Notes: generated by a model from the letters alone, not told the origin. A DNA stretch of 64,000 bases from JASHPR01 sp963778075 (GCA_963778075.1 CAVZTJ010000016.1:1-64000), one strand, 5' to 3'. Shown: positions 43,261-51,898, numbered from the stretch's first letter. Translations and numbers: made by a program.

Positions 43261-44357
43261 GTGGCCGATCACACGGAGCCCTGGCGTGGCCCGTTCACGC
43301 AGCTCGAAATGCGCGAAATGTGGACGTACAGCGATGGCGCCCGCACGGTCAAGGGGTACTGGCGGCCGGGTGGGGCGGGGCCGGGAGCTGGGTCCTGGTC
43401 GACCAGGGCACCGGGAACGCCGAAGGTGTGGTTGCGGCAGGAGAATTCTCTCGCCGGTTCCGGCCGGTGGACGTGTTCGCCGATGTGCCCGGGCTTCCCA
43501 CGTACCTGGGGACGGTCACCGCGGCTGACCATAGCGCCCTGGTGGACCTGGTCCTCGATCGCAACCCGTTCATGCTGGCTAACGGGTCCCGCCGGGCGGC
43601 GCGGCCCCATGTGCTCCTGGTGCCCCGCCGGCATCGGGACGGATGGTCCTCGGCCACGCCTCTGGAACTGGCGGCTTGTCAGACCGCGATGACCTTTGTC
43701 GCCGCGTGGTACCGCAGCCTGGACGGCGGTCACGTGGTGTTCTGCGCCAACGACAGCGCACCGAACCTGGACTACCTGCGTGACGTGGAAGCCGCGAGCG
43801 GGATCCCCGCCGCCGGCGGCACCGGCGCGGCGACCGCAAGGAATCCCCGGCAGGACGTGCAGCACGCCCACTTGCACGCCTTCTACGCCGAACATGACCG
43901 GACCGAGAACCACGAATCGTCGGCGCTTGCAGGGCATCCCGTTCTCGCAGAGGGCCACCGGGCGTTCAGCGCCGGCCTCGGCAGCGACGCCGTGCAGGTG
44001 GAACGGGACAGCGCAAGCCTCGCCGACGGCCTGCGCACTGCGGCGCGGCCCTGGGGCGGTAACTACTGCTCCTACCAGGTGGGCGCGGACGGCCCGTTGT
44101 GGGTTATGCCGGCGCTGGGACCATCCCAGGACGAGGTCAACCAGCGGCTGGCCCGGGCCGACGGCCTGCAGGCGCAGCCCGACCCGAAGCTGGGCGGGGC
44201 CGTCAACCTGGCACGGCCCGCCCTGGCCGACCCAGGACGGCTCCATGCGGCGCAACGGGCGACAGCTGACCAGCGCGCCAGCTTCCATACCTTCGTGGCC
44301 CAGCGCGGACTGAACCCGCGGTCGCTGGCCGCCGGTCTTGCCCGCGAGAAGCCTTAG
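43261..44357 (+). pseudogene. HIT/GalT-superfamily-like protein, one frame break
   Basis: GTG 43261 after GGAGG starts VADHTEPWRGPFTQLEMREM and WTYSDGARTVKGYWRP. Near 43370 the frame changes to GSWVLVDQGTGNAEGVV and stays open to 44357 (about 320 more codons). The middle contains PHVLLVPRRHRDGWSSATPL and HVVFCANDSAPN, and then QDVQHAHLHAFYAEHD. The H-x-H-x-H pattern next to a QH pair is that of the HIT/galactose-1-phosphate uridylyltransferase superfamily, nucleotide-transferring or hydrolysing enzymes. I do not recognise the exact family. The single break near a run of G and C is a likely indel. Confidence 0.6.
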
Positions 44358-44440
44358 ACCGGGCTAAGCCCGGTGCGGAACGGGAGTTCACCCGCGGCCA
44401 GCTCGTACAGCGTCACGCCCAGCGCGTACAGGTCGGCCCG
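44354..44440 (-). pseudogene. Ser/Thr protein kinase, 28-codon fragment
   Basis: On the minus strand RADLYALGVTLYELAAGELP followed by FRTGLSPV and a stop at 44354. This is subdomain IX of a Hanks-type kinase C-lobe (the D-x-Y-A-L-G-V helix) and nothing else of the gene remains. It overlaps the stop codon of the HIT-like gene. A remnant only. Confidence 0.55.
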
Positions 44441-44460
44441 CTGAAGACTGAATACGAGCA

Positions 44461-44507
44461 GTCAGCTGACGATCGGGGCCCCTGGACCTAAAGGGGCCCG
44501 AGGTCCA
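44461..44507. promoter_or_regulatory. Overlapping palindromes upstream of hemerythrin gene
   Basis: GTCAGCTGAC (44461-44470) is self-complementary. GGGCCCCT (44476-44483) pairs with AGGGGCCC (44492-44499), while TGGACCT (44483-44489) in its loop pairs with AGGTCCA (44501-44507). The two hairpins exclude each other. They could be operators or a two-state 5' leader for the gene at 44572. Confidence 0.4.
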
Positions 44508-44571
44508 TTTCGGAGTTTCGTCGGCCCCGCTGGGGTAAGGGGGAAGCCCCGCCGGCGTAAGGGGAATCAGC

Positions 44572-45293
44572 ATGACCAGATGGACAGGCCGCCTGCTCGC
44601 TGCCGTGGGCCTTGGCGGCCGCAAGCCAGAGCGGGATCTGCCGCAAGACCCCGTCGGGCGTGGGCCAGGCGTGGCGGAGACGAACCGTGAAACAGGCGAC
44701 CCGCAGGAGCCACACCCACACGCCGGCCTGCCTGCCGAGAGGCGCAGCAGATCGTCTGGGCCACCCGTGCCCGGCGACGTCATCGCTGTCATCGCATCGC
44801 AGCATGAACACGTCAAGAAGCTGCTCGAGGCCGTCCGGCAGGAAACCGGCCACCGCCGGGCCGCCGCCTTTCACACCCTGCGGCTCACCGTCGCCCTTCA
44901 TGAGACCGCCGAGGAACAGGCCATCCACCCGCAGGCTCTGCGCCAGCTAGGCCCCGACGAGCGTGCCGCCACCAACCGTATAGCCGAAGAACAGGCAGCC
45001 GGTCAGACCATCGCCGCGCTGGAACTAGTAGACGTCGACTCCGACCAGTTCAACTACACGTTCGGGCACCTTGCCACCAGCGTGACCGACCATGCAGCGG
45101 CCGAGGAAGCAGACGAGTGGCCAGCGCTACGCTTCATCACCGACCCAGCCGTCATTAACGCGATGACCGAGCAAATGCGCGCCGTCACACAGCTAGCCGA
45201 GGATCCGTCGGCACCTGGCCTTCAGGCACGACCTTCAGCGAGATGCAGGACTGGGCCAAGGCCGCCCGCGTTCCCGCCCCGCCACCGTCCTAG
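44572..45293 (+). pseudogene. Hemerythrin-domain protein, one frame break
   Basis: ATG 44572 follows AAGGGGAA. After a 60-residue charged N-terminus, a hemerythrin HHE-type four-helix bundle begins: DVIAVIASQHEHVKKLLEAV, HTLRLTVALHETAEEQAIHP, NYTFGHLATSVTDHAAAEEA. These supply the H and E residues that hold a di-iron oxygen- or NO-binding site. Near 45210 the frame must change to reach the proper end, TFSEMQDWAKAARVPAPPPS with a stop at 45293; read straight, the protein would continue to 45477 with random sequence. Stress or oxygen sensing is a family-level expectation. Confidence 0.75.
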
Positions 45294-45705
45294 CGAGCTG
45301 TGGCTGTCTGGCCGGCTGTACCTGGCCCAGCAGCCCGGATCATACTGGCGGACCTCCGCGGCCCGGTCCTGTCGCCTTCGTCTCGGATTACGACCTCGCC
45401 GCGATGATCCGGTCGGCCCGCTGGCCCGATTGGCCACCGCGGATGCCGATCCGGTGCATCATCGTCGATGTTACTAGCAGTCAAGGTAGTCCTCGGGGGC
45501 TAGTGACGGGCCAAGTGGACGCGGCATCGAGCATGGTGAGCCGGCATCCTGGTGACTTGACGAAAGCCGCGCTCAGCTTGCGCTTCTGCAGCTGTGCTTG
45601 AGCGCCACTGACCTGGGTGATGTTCCGCAGGCGCTGTAGTCTGCTCGCCTGAACTTCCGGCTGCCGACCCGGCTCGGATCAGCCGGACTGGCTACCGATG
45701 AGGAG
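45294..45705. other. Gap without recognised gene
   Basis: About 410 bases. One plus-strand frame near 45365-45475 reads smoothly (PVAFVSDYDLAAMIRSARWP) but no family or start could be assigned. Otherwise nothing seen. Confidence 0.35.
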
Positions 45706-46353
45706 ATGGGTGCGGACGGGTCGAACCGGCCTGGCGTACCCCGGCCGCCCTCGAGCTTGATGGCCTGGGTGCTCGGCGGGTACGCGGTTCTCATGGCTGT
45801 GGTCGAGGTGCGGCGGATCGCGGTCTACCGCAGGGTCTCGTTCACGCCCGGAGCATGGACCTTCGTCTTCGTGAACGCCGCGGCGGCCGGTTATGCGCTC
45901 GACTGGCTCGCGATCAAGAAGCCACCCGCCGCGACCGGCTATGCGATCGCGGCCATCGCGGTGCTCACCGCGTTCGTCGCGTGGATCGACTTGAAGGGCG
46001 GCGGGATCGCGCTGGACTACCTGTGGACGCACCTCATCAGCGGGCACCTGGGCCGGGTGGCAACCCGCGAGGACGTCGCGAGAACCCGCCTCGACGCCGT
46101 CACTGAGCACGCGGCCGCCCCGCCATCGCCGTTCGCCGGGTACCGCTGGCAGGATCAGAGTTTGGTCAGCTTGGCGTACGGCGTCATGATCCGCACGCGG
46201 CACGAACCGAAGTCCACGACCAGGGTGGCGTCAGCCTCGACGTCAATGACCCGGCCGAGGCCGTACTTATCGTGGGTGACCTGGTCCAGCACTGCGAACT
46301 GCTCAACAGGCGGAGCGGCCGCCGGAGGGCCGAACGGGCTGGTCGGCAAGTAG
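45706..46353 (+). CDS. Three-helix membrane protein of unknown function
   Basis: The plausible part covers about 45706-46140. Helices lie in LMAWVLGGYAVLMAVVEVRR, AWTFVFVNAAAAGYALDWLA and ATGYAIAAIAVLTAFVAWID, with a hydrophilic tail (HLGRVATREDVARTRLDAV). Beyond 46140 the frame only mirrors the minus-strand gene at 46155-46382, so the true stop is probably reached through a frame change nearby. ATG 45760 is an alternative start. The middle helices resemble small actinomycete integral membrane proteins without known role. Confidence 0.5.
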   Translation: MGADGSNRPGVPRPPSSLMAWVLGGYAVLMAVVEVRRIAVYRRVSFTPGAWTFVFVNAAAAGYALDWLAIKKPPAATGYAIAAIAVLTAFVAWIDLKGGGIALDYLWTHLISGHLGRVATREDVARTRLDAVTEHAAAPPSPFAGYRWQDQSLVSLAYGVMIRTRHEPKSTTRVASASTSMTRPRPYLSWVTWSSTANCSTGGAAAGGPNGLVGK

Positions 46354-46382
46354 CGCCGGGTCGCGGCGCGGGCTGGTTTCAT
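46155..46382 (-). CDS. 75-residue UvrD/PcrA-tail-like (KOW-type) protein
   Basis: A short protein starting at ATG 46382. After a basic N-terminus (MKPARAATRRYLPTSPFGPP) comes VLDQVTHDKYGLGRVIDVEA and ATLVVDFGSCRVRIM, ending YAKLTKL. This is the Tudor/KOW-like module found at the C-terminus of PcrA/UvrD helicases (G-x-V-x-H-x-x-F/Y-G-x-G-x-V), here as a free-standing protein. In PcrA that module contacts RNA polymerase. Free-standing versions are common in actinomycetes and may do the same; that is inference. Confidence 0.7.
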   Translation of the reverse strand: MKPARAATRRYLPTSPFGPPAAAPPVEQFAVLDQVTHDKYGLGRVIDVEADATLVVDFGSCRVRIMTPYAKLTKL

Positions 46383-46463
46383 CACTACCAGTATGCGCCT
46401 GCCGGCCGGTATGCGCCTGCCAGCCCGCTGCACCGACGCCACTCCTGCGGACATAATCGGGTC

Positions 46464-47624
46464 ATGCCCGCAGGAACGGCTGTCTGGCGTGACCAGCTCA
46501 CTGCTGACGAGTCCACCCAGCTTGTGCGCGGGGCCGGGGTCGTCGAGCAGCCGCGCCCGGATGTGCTGGTGGTCGGCGGCGGAATGGTCGGGGTCGCCAC
46601 TGCTGCCTCCTGTTACCTGGCCGGCGCGGGCTCGGTGCTGCTGATCGAGGCAGGCACGCTGGGGTCCGGTGCCACCGGCGGAGCCGCGGGCCTGCTCGTG
46701 CCGGAGGTCCATACCTGGAGCGACCCTGAATCCTTCGTGGCGCTGGCGCGGTCCAGCCTGGAGCTGTGGAGGGAGCTGGAGCAGACCGTACCGGGCACGG
46801 TAGGGCTGACCGAACTGAACTGGATCGGGCCGCCACCCGATCCCGGAGGTAGCAGCCCTCGCCGCCCTCCCGCCGCCGAGCCGCTCGATGCGGGCCAGGT
46901 CGCGAGCCTCGTCCCTGGGCTGGCCCGCCCGGCGCCCGGGTTCCTGATCCGGCGTCAGGCCAGGGTCAATCCGCTTCGCGCGCTGGCCCGCCTGGCGGCG
47001 GTCGTTCCGTCCATCGCGACCGGTACCGCCGCCACCTCGGTCACGGTCAAGGGCAGCCGCATCGTGACGGTCTCCACCACCGGCGGGGATATCCATCCCG
47101 GTGCGGCGGTATTCGCCACCGGGATGCCACCACTCGTGCAGGGTCTGGCCACCGGTCTTCCCGCCAGCCTGGTCAAGGGGCACATGCTGGTCACCGAGCC
47201 ATCTCCGGTCCGGCTCCCCGGCACGGTGGCCTTGGTCGCCACGCAGCTCGAGGACGGCCGGCTGCTGGCGGGCGGCACGCTGGACACCGGTGACGATAGT
47301 CCCGGCGTGCGCCAGGACGTCATCGACTCCATCCTGGCGGATCTGTATGCGCAGCTCCCGGACCTGACCGGGTTGCGCGCCTCCTACCAGTGGTGCTGTT
47401 TCCGGCCCCGGCACCCTGACGGCTGCCCGGTCATCGACCGGCTCCCCGGGCTCGACAATGCCTGGCTGACCTCCGGGCATTTCCGCACCGGCATCCTCAT
47501 GGCGCCGATCACGGCCCAGATGATCACCCGCTGGATCTCCGCCGGCCGGCCGCCTCCTGAAGCGGCGCCCTGGAGCAGTGCCCGGTTCGCGCACCAGGGC
47601 AACGCGTCCGGGGCGAGCAACTAG
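46464..47624 (+). CDS. FAD-dependent DAO-type oxidoreductase (glycine-oxidase-like)
   Basis: A 386-residue D-amino-acid-oxidase/glycine-oxidase superfamily enzyme. PDVLVVGGGMVGVATAASCY gives the FAD-binding GxGxxG near residue 35, GATGGAAGLLVPEV the conserved second FAD loop, and the closing YQWCCFRPRHPDGCPVIDRL and TSGHFRTGILMAP the family's substrate/FAD contacts. ATG 46464 has CATAAT (46452-46457) 6 bases upstream, the leaderless pattern; the longer frame upstream is not needed. Probably oxidises a small amine or amino acid to imine plus H2O2. Followed by a sigma-factor module 40 bases on. Confidence 0.88.
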   Translation: MPAGTAVWRDQLTADESTQLVRGAGVVEQPRPDVLVVGGGMVGVATAASCYLAGAGSVLLIEAGTLGSGATGGAAGLLVPEVHTWSDPESFVALARSSLELWRELEQTVPGTVGLTELNWIGPPPDPGGSSPRRPPAAEPLDAGQVASLVPGLARPAPGFLIRRQARVNPLRALARLAAVVPSIATGTAATSVTVKGSRIVTVSTTGGDIHPGAAVFATGMPPLVQGLATGLPASLVKGHMLVTEPSPVRLPGTVALVATQLEDGRLLAGGTLDTGDDSPGVRQDVIDSILADLYAQLPDLTGLRASYQWCCFRPRHPDGCPVIDRLPGLDNAWLTSGHFRTGILMAPITAQMITRWISAGRPPPEAAPWSSARFAHQGNASGASN

Positions 47625-47663
47625 ACGTCGCCACAGGCGTCTCCAGTACGTGGGAATCACCAG

Positions 47664-48233
47664 ATGCACCACGCCGAACCAGGCCTGCCGCGCGCTGGCT
47701 GGACCGCTGGAAGCCCTGGCGCGGGGACGGACCAGCCGTCTGCGGCAGAACAGGTCACCCTGCTTTACCGGCTTCACGGAATGGACCTGATCCGGATCGC
47801 GGCGGTCATGCTGGGAAGCCGGGCCGCCGCCGAGGATGCCGTGCAGGATGCCTTCTGCGGCTTGTTCCGCAAGTGGCACCAGCTATCCGATCCGCGCAAG
47901 GCGCTGCCGTACGTCCGCTCGGCCGTGATGAACCGATGCCGGTCGGAGCTGCGCCGCCAGGCCCGGCTGGAGCGCCGCGCAGATCACAATCATCGCCCGC
48001 TCGGCGCGGAATCCCCGGAGCAGGCGGCGATCCTCGGAGAGGAGCACCGGGACGTGCTCGCAGCGCTTCGGCGGCTGCCCGACCGTCAGCGCGAAGTGCT
48101 GATCCTGCGCTACTTCATGGACCTGCCTGAGCCCGAGATCGCCACCGCAATGGGCATCAGCCAGGGCACCGTCAAATCAACGACGTCTCGCGCGATCGCC
48201 GCGCTGGCCCGCCGACTGAAGGAACGATCATGA
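47664..48233 (+). CDS. SigE-family ECF RNA polymerase sigma factor
   Basis: A 189-residue sigma factor. Region 2: LLYRLHGMDLIRIAAVMLGS and AAAEDAVQDAFCGLFRKWHQ. Region 4: RLPDRQREVLILRYFMDLPE and GISQGTVKSTTSRAIAALAR. It is the same group as the factor at 35.65 kb (shared AAAEDxVQxAF and GTVKS-TSRA), about half identical by eye. ATG 47664 gives a 27-residue N-terminal extension. Its TGA overlaps the next ATG, so a partner is coupled to it exactly as in the other module. Confidence 0.92.
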   Translation: MHHAEPGLPRAGWTAGSPGAGTDQPSAAEQVTLLYRLHGMDLIRIAAVMLGSRAAAEDAVQDAFCGLFRKWHQLSDPRKALPYVRSAVMNRCRSELRRQARLERRADHNHRPLGAESPEQAAILGEEHRDVLAALRRLPDRQREVLILRYFMDLPEPEIATAMGISQGTVKSTTSRAIAALARRLKERS

Positions 48234-49285
48234 ACAGCGTCGATGAGCGGCTCCGCGCAGCGGCCCGCGATGCCATGGGCATTTTCCCGCCTGACGGTGA
48301 CCTGCCGCCACTGCGCCTTCCGGCTCCGGCTGGCGGCCGCCGCCGGGCAGGCATCCGAGCCGCCATGACCAGCGCCGGCCGGGCCCGGATCTGGCTCGCC
48401 CCGATCGCAGCGGCCGCAGCCGTCGCACTCGTGATCGCGGGTGCCGCGGTGCTGCACCAGCCGACGAGCACTGCCGACGGCGCCAGCTTGGCCAAACAGC
48501 GAGCGAATGCGGCCGCCATGAAATCGATGCAAAAGCAACGACAGGCGCTCGATGCCCTGGTCGTCGCCGCGTTCGTGCCTGCGACCGGTCCGCAATTCGA
48601 CCTCGGATCGAAGCTCGACTGGATGGTGCAGGCTCAGGAGCTTCACGCCACCGCGAAGTGCATGGCGGCATCGGGCTATCACATCAGCGATCGGCCGACG
48701 CCCTTCAATCTGGCTATGTTCGCGGACAACACCCAGATGCCGGACCTGCCGCGCATCGCCCGGACACATGAGTTCGTGGGGCTGGCCGACATCACGAGTG
48801 CGTCCTACCCCAAGGCAGAGCAGAACGTGTACAACACCTGCCATGCGACGGCCGCTGTGCCGTACCAGCAGTTTCTGGCGGCCGGCCAGACGCTGGACAG
48901 CTCCTGGTGGAAGGTCATCTTCCGGATCCAGGCGTCCGGCAAGGTCCAGGCCGCCATTCCAGCGCTGGCCACGTGCGCGGCTCGGTACGGCTTTCCCAAC
49001 GATCCGTACGGCAGCGCATCCGGGCCCATCAAGTCGTTCGCCGACTTCATGGACTGGGTGGCGGGCTTCCTTGACGGTGCTGGCAGCCGCGGCGCGTCCA
49101 CGAGCACGCTCCAAGCCCTCGCCCGGCACTGGTCGGCGGTGTTCGTCACCTGCGCCCGTCCCATCGTCGGCGTGTGGCAGCGGTTGCAGCTGGCGGCGCA
49201 GCCAGGCTTCCTCGACCAGCACGCGAGCCAGGTGCGGCGGCTTGATCAACTGGCCTGGCGGTTGCTGGGCAACCAGTCCCGCTGA
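48230..49285 (+). CDS. Membrane-anchored partner of the sigma factor
   Basis: A 351-residue protein whose ATG 48230 overlaps the sigma stop (ATGA). It has a short cytoplasmic part (MNSVDERLRAAARDAMGIFP), one membrane helix (IWLAPIAAAAAVALVIAGAA, about residues 54-73) and a 280-residue outside domain. That domain contains four or more cysteines (AKCMAASGY, VYNTCHATA, ALATCAARYG, VFVTCARPI), consistent with disulfides. Unlike the partner at 34.4 kb it has no beta-propeller repeats, so the two sigma factors sense through different folds. Anti-sigma function is inferred from coupling and topology. Confidence 0.75.
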   Translation: MNSVDERLRAAARDAMGIFPPDGDLPPLRLPAPAGGRRRAGIRAAMTSAGRARIWLAPIAAAAAVALVIAGAAVLHQPTSTADGASLAKQRANAAAMKSMQKQRQALDALVVAAFVPATGPQFDLGSKLDWMVQAQELHATAKCMAASGYHISDRPTPFNLAMFADNTQMPDLPRIARTHEFVGLADITSASYPKAEQNVYNTCHATAAVPYQQFLAAGQTLDSSWWKVIFRIQASGKVQAAIPALATCAARYGFPNDPYGSASGPIKSFADFMDWVAGFLDGAGSRGASTSTLQALARHWSAVFVTCARPIVGVWQRLQLAAQPGFLDQHASQVRRLDQLAWRLLGNQSR

Positions 49286-49287
49286 AT

Positions 49288-50355
49288 TCAGCCGGCCCCA
49301 TCCCGTGGCAGGTCCTCGGCCTCGGCATGGTATTCGGGCGCACCCTTGTATGAAACGGCCTGATCGGCGTGGAGAGCCACCTTGTAAAGCTCGGCCACCG
49401 ACTTACGAATCTCGGCGCTGAGAGTCGCCTTGTCCTTGCAGAGGTTCTCGATGTTCCGTTGATAGAGAACGAACCGGGTACCGAAGCTGACCTGCGTGCG
49501 CGCCCCCACAGCGAATTCTCCGCCCAATGGAGAAAACGGGCTGGCGGACACGCCTCCGCCCAAGCTGTTGGCCACCTCCCACCGGATGTCGGGGTCCTTG
49601 CCCGCCGCGACAGATTCGGCTGGCAGCAACTCAATGCCTACATCAGGGTCGTCGGATGAGCCTCCCGTTTCGGAGTCAAATCTCGCAGTCTCGGCATCGA
49701 CCGCTGCGCGGAAGGCGGCGTTCCCTATCCGCTGCGGCACGACCCACTTGTCGGATTCCAGCGCGGCGGCGGACGCGAAATCGGCCCGCCCTGCGCCAGG
49801 ATCGCGCGGTGCCAGCCATACCTTGGCCTGGCCACGCAGCGCCCACCCGGGAGCGAACCGCATGGCCGACTGAAGGAGGACGTCGAGTTGCTGCACGACG
49901 CGGTCGAATTTGCCCAGCCGGTACTGTGCGACCGCGGCCCGCCAGCGTGCCTGGTCAGAATCCGGATCGGTGTCGACAGCCGCTTGCGCGGCGATCTCAG
50001 CATCCTGGAAATGCCCCAGCCACCAAAGCGCCTCGGAGGCAAGGACGAGCGCAGCCATCCGCACTGCGGGCGACGAGTCTTGCAAGTGGCGATGGGCCAC
50101 GAATAGAGCTCGGAATGGGTGCTCACGGCAGCTGCGGGCGTGCTCCTCCAGCGACTCCAAAACTTTTTCGGCAGCTGCCGGCGAGTAATGCCGGTGTTCG
50201 GCTGGCACCAAATTGAGCCATCGTGTTGCAGCTTCCCTCAGCTGATCACCCAGTTCGAAGTCCGAGGTATCCCGGTTCGTCACATAGCCGGGTCCCGAGT
50301 GATGAGATGGCGCGGAGGCGGAGTCGACAGCTGAGGCCTCATGCTGGCTGGACAT
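49288..50355 (-). CDS. TPR-like protein with degenerate zincin-like tail
   Basis: A 355-residue soluble protein. Residues about 60-200 are helical repeats of TPR type (ALVLASEALWWLGHFQDAEI, RWRAAVAQYRLGKFDRVVQQ, MRFAPGWALRGQAKVWLAPR). Near the end, GTRFVLYQRNIENLCKDKAT and LSAEIRKSVAELYKVALHAD resemble the segment that precedes the HExxH zinc site in minimal metallopeptidases (Zincin_1), but no HExxH is present. If the resemblance is real, the enzyme has lost its active site. It faces the sigma-partner gene convergently, 2 bases apart. Function unknown. Confidence 0.6.
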   Translation of the reverse strand: MSSQHEASAVDSASAPSHHSGPGYVTNRDTSDFELGDQLREAATRWLNLVPAEHRHYSPAAAEKVLESLEEHARSCREHPFRALFVAHRHLQDSSPAVRMAALVLASEALWWLGHFQDAEIAAQAAVDTDPDSDQARWRAAVAQYRLGKFDRVVQQLDVLLQSAMRFAPGWALRGQAKVWLAPRDPGAGRADFASAAALESDKWVVPQRIGNAAFRAAVDAETARFDSETGGSSDDPDVGIELLPAESVAAGKDPDIRWEVANSLGGGVSASPFSPLGGEFAVGARTQVSFGTRFVLYQRNIENLCKDKATLSAEIRKSVAELYKVALHADQAVSYKGAPEYHAEAEDLPRDGAG

Positions 50356-50537
50356 AGGAAGACGCTCGCTTCTTTGCGGCAGGCAGTAATAATCGGAGAA
50401 CGCGCCTAATTATGCTCGCTGCCCGGGCTCCCTGCGCGCCCCAGCGATCAGCGGGGTCACCGCGGGCTTCCCGGGAGTGTGGGCCAGGGTCACCTGAGCG
50501 GCACGGCACTCCGTGCTCCGCGGCGACGCCGATCGGA

Positions 50538-50611
50538 GCCTCGATGATGAGGCCAGGAGCGCACGCCGGACGACGCCTCGATGATGAGGCCAGGAGCCCA
50601 CGCCGGACGAC
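50538..50611. repeat. Two 37-bp tandem repeats
   Basis: Units at 50538-50574 and 50575-50611 differ at one base. Each holds CCTC-GATGAT-GAGG, a small hairpin. They lie in the upstream region of the PadR gene, about 30 bases before its operator. Confidence 0.8.
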
Positions 50612-50642
50612 GCCGGATCCGGAATTTTCACCGAACTACTTC

Positions 50643-50675
50643 CCGGGAGAATACTCTCGGAGTATTCTCCCGGTC
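50643..50675. promoter_or_regulatory. PadR operator over a leaderless promoter
   Basis: A perfect inverted repeat with 14-bp arms, CCGGGAGAATACTC (50643-50656) and GAGTATTCTCCCGG (50660-50673), spacer TCG. Its right arm contains TATTCT (50663-50668), the -10 box 7 bases before ATG 50676. Binding would shut off the PadR/ABC operon directly. Confidence 0.85.
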
Positions 50676-51200
50676 ATGAGCGTCCCACTGACACTGCTCG
50701 GCCTGCTCGAACGAGGCCCAAGCCACGGCTATGACCTCAAGCGTGACTACGACACCTACTTCGGCCAGGGCAAGCCCCTGCGCTACAGCCAGGTGTACGC
50801 GACCTTGTCCCGGCTGGCGCGGGACGGCAAAGCGGCCCCTGGACCCATCGAGCAGGGCGCCGGGCCCGAACGGCGCCGCTACGTGATCACCGACGTCGGG
50901 ATGGCCGATGTGGAACAGTGGCTGGCCGAGCCCGCTCCGCCCGAGCCGGACCTGCAAAGCGAACTGTTCGCCAAGGTGGTCCTCGCCCTGATGCTCGGCC
51001 GGCCCGCCGCCAGCTACCTGGACGCCCAGCGCGGCGCACATCTGCAGCGGATGCGCGAGCTCACCGACCTCAAACGCGGCGGCGAGCCCCTGACCGTGCT
51101 GCTCGCCGACCACTCCATCTACCGCCTGGAGGCTGACCTTCGATGGATCGACCACACCGCGGCCCGGCTGGACACGCTCTCAAAGGCGGTCCAGCAGTGA
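50676..51200 (+). CDS. PadR-family regulator
   Basis: A 174-residue PadR repressor. The winged helix is at residues 1-80: MSVPLTLLGLLERGPSHGYD, LRYSQVYATLSRLARDGKAA and RRRYVITDVGMADVEQWLAE. The C-terminal part (LFAKVVLALMLGRPAASYLD onward) is the Vir_act_alpha_C-type dimerisation coil. ATG 50676 is a leaderless start; the frame is open upstream but has no coding character. GTGA overlap couples it to the ABC ATPase. A perfect operator covers its promoter, so it represses itself and the exporter, with the exported drug or lipid as likely inducer. Confidence 0.93.
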   Translation: MSVPLTLLGLLERGPSHGYDLKRDYDTYFGQGKPLRYSQVYATLSRLARDGKAAPGPIEQGAGPERRRYVITDVGMADVEQWLAEPAPPEPDLQSELFAKVVLALMLGRPAASYLDAQRGAHLQRMRELTDLKRGGEPLTVLLADHSIYRLEADLRWIDHTAARLDTLSKAVQQ

Positions 51201-51898
51201 CCGCGAACTCCCCCGGACCGACGAGGCTCATCGAGGCACGAGACCTGGTCCTGTCGTTCGGCAGCACACCGGCGCTGCGCGGCGCCTCGCTGGGTGTCGG
51301 ACAGGGTGAGATCGTCGCGGTCATGGGCCCGAGCGGATCGGGCAAGTCCACCTTGCTGCACTGCATGGCCGGCATCCTCACCCCCGACCGGGGCGAAGTC
51401 TGGTTCGGCGCGCAGCGGCTGGACACCCTGAGCGACGAGCACCGCAGCGAACTGCGCCGCAACCGGTTCGGGTTCGTGTTCCAGTACGGTCAGCTGGTCC
51501 CCGAGCTGACCGCCGAAGAAAACGTCGCGCTGCCACTGCTGCTGTCCGGCACCCGCCGCGGCCCGGCGATTTCCGCGGCCCGGGACTGGTTCGCAACCCT
51601 CGGCCTGGACGGGCTGCAGCGGCGCCGGTCCGGGGAACTGTCCGGCGGCCAGGCCCAGCGCGTCGCGCTGGCCCGCGGCATGGTCTCGCGCCCCGAGGTG
51701 CTGTTCGCCGACGAGCCAACCGGATCGCTGGACTCGGTGTCCGGTGAGCTGGTCATGGACCTGCTCACGGCCGCCGCCCGGGAGCATGGCACCACCGTCA
51801 TTTTGGTCACCCACGACGCGCGGGTCGCCGCCTACGCCGACCGCGAGGTCGTCGTCCGCGACGGCGTCGTCGGCACGCTCACCGGAGCCAAGCCGTGA
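51197..51898 (+). CDS. ABC transporter ATPase, MacB/LolD type
   Basis: A 233-residue ATPase. Walker A is MGPSGSGKSTLLHCMAGILT, the Q-loop lies in FGFVFQYGQLVPELTAEENV, the signature in RRRSGELSGGQAQRVALARG, Walker B in VLFADEPTGSLDSVSGEL, and the switch histidine in VILVTHDARVAAYADRE. All sites are intact. GTG 51197 overlaps the PadR stop by 4 bases, and its own TGA overlaps the permease GTG. Together with the FtsX-like permease it forms a MacB-type exporter or mechanotransmission complex for lipids, peptides or drugs. Confidence 0.93.
   Translation: MTANSPGPTRLIEARDLVLSFGSTPALRGASLGVGQGEIVAVMGPSGSGKSTLLHCMAGILTPDRGEVWFGAQRLDTLSDEHRSELRRNRFGFVFQYGQLVPELTAEENVALPLLLSGTRRGPAISAARDWFATLGLDGLQRRRSGELSGGQAQRVALARGMVSRPEVLFADEPTGSLDSVSGELVMDLLTAAAREHGTTVILVTHDARVAAYADREVVVRDGVVGTLTGAKP

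Noticed and set aside
44476..44507. H-type pseudoknot riboswitch
   Set aside because: Stem pairing order fits, but the single base linking the two 3' strands is too short to cross an 8-bp stem, so the hairpins can only be alternatives.
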